Shown here piece by piece: positions 61,361 to 64,000 of a stretch of 64,000 nucleotides of DNA. How positions within the stretch are numbered: position 1 is the first letter of the stretch; each line of letters begins with the position of its first letter. The notes under the pieces are model-generated. The model made no database searches and was not told the DNA's origin. It saw nothing but the letters and a program-made list of their open reading frames with translations. The stretch comes from Mesobacillus subterraneus (GTDB taxonomy: Bacteria > Bacillota > Bacilli > Bacillales > Cytobacillaceae). The stretch lies in the NCBI RefSeq assembly GCF_003937825.1, contig NZ_RSFW01000009.1, positions 124,001 to 188,000 on the forward strand. The letters run 5' to 3'. A program made the translations under genes and the position numbers.

Positions 61361-62299
61361 TTAGCTTACCTTAACCGTTGAATCAGACTTTGCCATGCCT
61401 GTCATCATTTTCGGATGGATAATGCACTGGAAGCTTCCATCGGCAGAAAGTTGCTGGGCAGTAAATGAAATCAACCCCTTCTCTGCCACATACACCCCAT
61501 CTTCCGCAGTAATCGTAATTTTTTCTGGATTGAAAGCAATGATCAATTGATGTTCTTGTCCAACCACCTTGCACGGAATGATTCTCATCCTGTTCTCGAG
61601 CTGCTGCGTAAAGTTACCTTCCCCCGACAGTACACAATCCGGATTCTCAGCAATTCTTCTGATTTCAACAGGTAGTCTTTCCAACTCTCCGGCAATGGAG
61701 AAGATCATCACGGGCATTTTCGAAATCGGATCATATAGCTGGTTGCCGCTGTCAATAAGTCCTTTAACCTCGTATACCATACCCATGAATTGCACTTCCA
61801 CGCCAGCCAGTGAATCATATTGAATCTTTGTCATTTCAAATTGTTCTATATTCCTTTTAGAAAAATGCCAGGCAAGCGGAAAGCCAAGCAGGACGAACAA
61901 CCAGCTGACTGGATCCCCAAAACCTTTAATATAGTTCAACGCTACATTCGAGGCGAGGTCCATATCAAACTGGATGAAATAATGGACTCCTGTCAAGGTG
62001 CCCCCCAGTAAGAAGGTAGTTACATAAAAAGTCATAAGGGACTTTACAAAAAAACGGAATCTATTGTATCCGAAGGCTGCAAGGACCATGAGAATCGAGA
62101 AAAACAATTTACCAACTGGGTGCCCGGCAGCAGCATGTAACGGAGTAATAGACAAAATAATGAGCATTGAACCGATAGCGCCCCCCAATGCAAGCCGCCA
62201 CAACTTAACCTGCCTTTTAAGGATGATCGCGGTCAAATAAAGAAGGAACGTATCAAATAATAGATTCAGCGCCCAAATCACATCCAGATAGACCTTCAC
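61361..62299 (-). CDS. spoIIGA: Pro-SigE processing protease SpoIIGA
   Basis: SpoIIGA is the septal membrane aspartic protease that removes the SigE pro-sequence upon a signal from forespore SpoIIR. The 312-residue protein has five membrane segments (about residues 5-145) and a cytoplasmic protease domain with catalytic Asp183 in [11 protein letters not shown]. It starts with GTG at 62299, seven bases after AGGAGG. It precedes the frameshifted sigE in the spoIIG operon and is itself intact. Confidence 0.94.
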   Translation of the reverse strand: MKVYLDVIWALNLLFDTFLLYLTAIILKRQVKLWRLALGGAIGSMLIILSITPLHAAAGHPVGKLFFSILMVLAAFGYNRFRFFVKSLMTFYVTTFLLGGTLTGVHYFIQFDMDLASNVALNYIKGFGDPVSWLFVLLGFPLAWHFSKRNIEQFEMTKIQYDSLAGVEVQFMGMVYEVKGLIDSGNQLYDPISKMPVMIFSIAGELERLPVEIRRIAENPDCVLSGEGNFTQQLENRMRIIPCKVVGQEHQLIIAFNPEKITITAEDGVYVAEKGLISFTAQQLSADGSFQCIIHPKMMTGMAKSDSTVKVS

Positions 62300-62682
62300 C
62301 TCTCATCCTCCTGATTAAAGAGCGTTAGCACCTAATTTGTCCTTCACGCCAATATGAACTTGATAGCATTAACAGTCAGTCAGAAAGCTTCGTGCTGGAT
62401 CGGCAGATAAGGGAGAATGAAATACGTGCAGTGTTTCTCCTCTATCATTCCGTTACGAAAAAGTATATCGTCTATGACCTATGAAGTGTGTCACATTCTG
62501 GCAACAAAACAACAGAGATTTTCACTTTTACATTCGGATTTTGTCAATTTTCAGATTATTTATTGAATGGATAAACGGAATGATGTACTAGTAGGTTTAA
62601 TCCTGAGAAGTCAAAAGCAATATCAATTCTCTTCATAGAAAAGGGACATAGCCTGTTCGGCTATGCCCCTTGAATGTTTCAA
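62300..62682. other. 383-base region before spoIIGA with probable Spo0A-type promoter
   Basis: On the minus strand GTGACA (62494-62489), a 21-base spacer and TATACT (62467-62462) recall the spoIIG promoter of B. subtilis, where Spo0A~P acts on SigA polymerase with an over-long spacer. TTGACAAAA near 62540-62548 is a possible 0A box but a poor match. The ftsZ terminator lies at 62641-62671. No reading frame is supported. Confidence 0.45.
62635..62671 (-). terminator. Rho-independent terminator after ftsZ
   Basis: Minus-strand 13-bp stem with one mismatch (AAGGGGCATAGCC/GGCTATGTCCCTT; 62671-62641) followed by TTCTATG. It lies 12 bases after the ftsZ stop. Confidence 0.78.
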
Positions 62683-63825
62683 TTAACGTCTTCTATTGCG
62701 GTTGCGCAGGAAAGTTGGAATATCCAATGCATCTTCACCCTGGGATGAAGGATTGCTTCTCGGTGCTTCCTGCTGGATCTCTTCGCGCTTTGGCTGTTCT
62801 CGTTTGACCGCTCCCAGGCCCTGCTTCTGCTGGCCGCCAAAACCTGGTCTTTGCGGCTTTGTCTGGGTGACTTCTTCGTTGAATCCTGTAGCAATCACAG
62901 TAACAATGATTTCGTCCTTAAGGTTCTCATTGATGACAGAACCGAAAATCATGTTTACATCCTGGTCTGAAGCTGAAGCTACAATATCAGCAGCTTCCTG
63001 GACTTCATACAGGCTCAAATTCGTGCCGCCAGTAATGTTCATCAAGACACCCTGTGCTCCATCAAGCGATGTTTCAAGCAATGGAGACGAAATAGCTTTT
63101 TTGGCTGCCTCAGTAGCACGGTTTTCTCCTGATGCTACCCCAATACCCATCAAGGCTGAACCTTTATTGGACATGATTGTTTTTACGTCAGCGAAGTCAA
63201 GGTTGATCAATCCTGGAGTAGCGATCAAGTCAGAAATACCCTGGACACCCTGGCGAAGAACATTATCCGCCTCACGGAATGCTTCAAGCATAGGTGTACT
63301 CTTGTCGACAATCTCAAGCAAGCGGTCGTTTGGAATGACGATCAGTGTGTCTACCGCTTCCTTCATTGCACCTATTCCACCGCCAGCTTGCCCGGCACGC
63401 TTGCGTCCTTCAAAAGTGAATGGGCGTGTAACAACCCCCACCGTTAACGCACCAAGATCTTTGGCGATCTGTGCGATTACCGGTGCAGCACCCGTTCCAG
63501 TTCCACCGCCCATTCCGGCAGTAACGAACACCATGTCTGCACCTTTCAATACTTCTTCGATTTGCTCTTTGCTTTCCTCAGCAGCTTTTTTGCCTACCTC
63601 AGGGTTTGCACCCGCACCAAGCCCGCGGGTCAACTTTGCGCCGATTTGCATTCTGATTTCAGCTTTGGAAAGGTTAAGCGCCTGTGCGTCAGTATTGACG
63701 GCGATGAACTCTACACCTTGTACACCGTGTTCAATCATTCGGTTAACCGCATTATTTCCGCCGCCGCCAACACCGATTACTTTTATCGTAGCAAGTGAAT
63801 CTAAATTCGTATCAAATTCCAACAT
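62683..63825 (-). CDS. ftsZ: Cell division GTPase FtsZ
   Basis: FtsZ polymerises into the Z-ring that organises septum synthesis. The 380-residue protein has the N-terminal [17 protein letters not shown], the tubulin signature [10 protein letters not shown] (107-115), the T7-loop catalytic segment [11 protein letters not shown], a variable linker rich in Gln/Pro and the C-terminal conserved peptide [13 protein letters not shown]. It is downstream of ftsA, and spoIIGA follows. Confidence 0.97.
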   Translation of the reverse strand: MLEFDTNLDSLATIKVIGVGGGGNNAVNRMIEHGVQGVEFIAVNTDAQALNLSKAEIRMQIGAKLTRGLGAGANPEVGKKAAEESKEQIEEVLKGADMVFVTAGMGGGTGTGAAPVIAQIAKDLGALTVGVVTRPFTFEGRKRAGQAGGGIGAMKEAVDTLIVIPNDRLLEIVDKSTPMLEAFREADNVLRQGVQGISDLIATPGLINLDFADVKTIMSNKGSALMGIGVASGENRATEAAKKAISSPLLETSLDGAQGVLMNITGGTNLSLYEVQEAADIVASASDQDVNMIFGSVINENLKDEIIVTVIATGFNEEVTQTKPQRPGFGGQQKQGLGAVKREQPKREEIQQEAPRSNPSSQGEDALDIPTFLRNRNRRR

Positions 63826-63865
63826 GACAAATCCTCCTAATTCGCCGATTTCCTGTTAGCTCTGA

Positions 63866-64000
63866 TTATTCAAAAAAGTAGCCAAGAAATTTCTTCATTC
63901 TTGAGGTGACTTTTTCTTCAGGCTGTTTCTCAGGCTTCGATTTTGGATGCGGCTGTTTTTGAACTCTTTTTTCTTTCGGTTCTAATTCACTAAAAGCTGC
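63866..64000 (-). CDS. ftsA: FtsA (C-terminal end only)
   Basis: Forty-four codons enter from the right edge and end at a TAA at 63866. The visible tail is a charged Lys/Pro/Gln linker (AAFSELEPKEKRVQKQPHPK) followed by RMKKFLGYFFE, an amphipathic helix typical of the FtsA membrane anchor. FtsA tethers FtsZ to the membrane. It lies 40 bases before ftsZ, the universal ftsA-ftsZ order; the identification rests largely on position. Confidence 0.8.
   Translation of the reverse strand, partial: AAFSELEPKEKRVQKQPHPKSKPEKQPEEKVTSRMKKFLGYFFE

Noticed and set aside
62696-63859. 387-codon open frame on plus opposite ftsZ
   Set aside because: Low-complexity Pro/Ser/Ala-rich translation, exact shadow of ftsZ with no ribosome-binding site and no family features.

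Overview
The window is a 64-kb piece of a low-to-mid GC Gram-positive, endospore-forming Bacillaceae chromosome. Gene content and order match the Bacillus subtilis ftsA-ftsZ-spoIIG-ylm-divIVA-ileS-lspA-pyr-rqcH-remA-gmk-priA-prkC-spoVM-rpmB-fapR-smc-ftsY-ylxM backbone, read in reverse. Protein resemblance and intergenic repeats suggest a Mesobacillus/Cytobacillus-type genus, but the genus is an inference. Nearly all genes lie on the minus strand; only rpmB and rqcH are on plus. I see no rRNA, tRNA, prophage, CRISPR array or intact transposon.

Layout from low to high coordinates (the reverse of transcription for minus genes): the start of ylxM, then ftsY, smc and rnc (protein targeting, chromosome organisation, dsRNA processing); the fatty-acid/phospholipid operon fapR-plsX-fabD-fabG-acpP with a FapR operator; recG and the L-serine dehydratase pair; fakA-yloU; rpmB on plus; the 26-residue gene spoVM; thiN-rpe-rsgA-prkC-prpC-rlmN-rsmB-fmt-def-priA-coaBC, tightly overlapped; rpoZ-gmk-remA-yloC; a P-type Ca2+ ATPase divergent from rqcH; a variable pocket with a DedA protein and an unrecognised anchored protein; the complete pyrRPBCAAABKDFE operon with three PyrR attenuators; rluD-type synthase, lspA, ylyA; ileS with a T-box leader; divIVA and the ylm/sepF cluster; sigG, sigE, spoIIGA; ftsZ and the 3' end of ftsA.

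Many adjacent genes share ATGA stop/start overlaps (fabD/fabG, def/fmt, coaBC/priA, pyrC/pyrAA, pyrAB/pyrK, pyrK/pyrD, pyrF/pyrE), implying translational coupling. Several starts are GTG or TTG (ftsY, smc, def, lspA, sigG, spoIIGA and the unknown gene), chosen from ribosome-binding-site position and family N-termini.

The main anomaly is sigE. It is split by a one-base deficit in an A8 run, so the mother-cell sporulation sigma factor cannot be translated in one frame, although spoIIGA, sigG and spoVM are intact. Other unusual items are a 52-bp tandem repeat between lspA and ylyA, a nested palindromic element between coaBC and rpoZ, a perfect 22-bp hairpin in the pyrE-rqcH pocket, and a DksA-like YlyA that has lost most zinc-ligand cysteines. 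I found no convincing wholly new multi-gene system; this is a conserved core-genome region.
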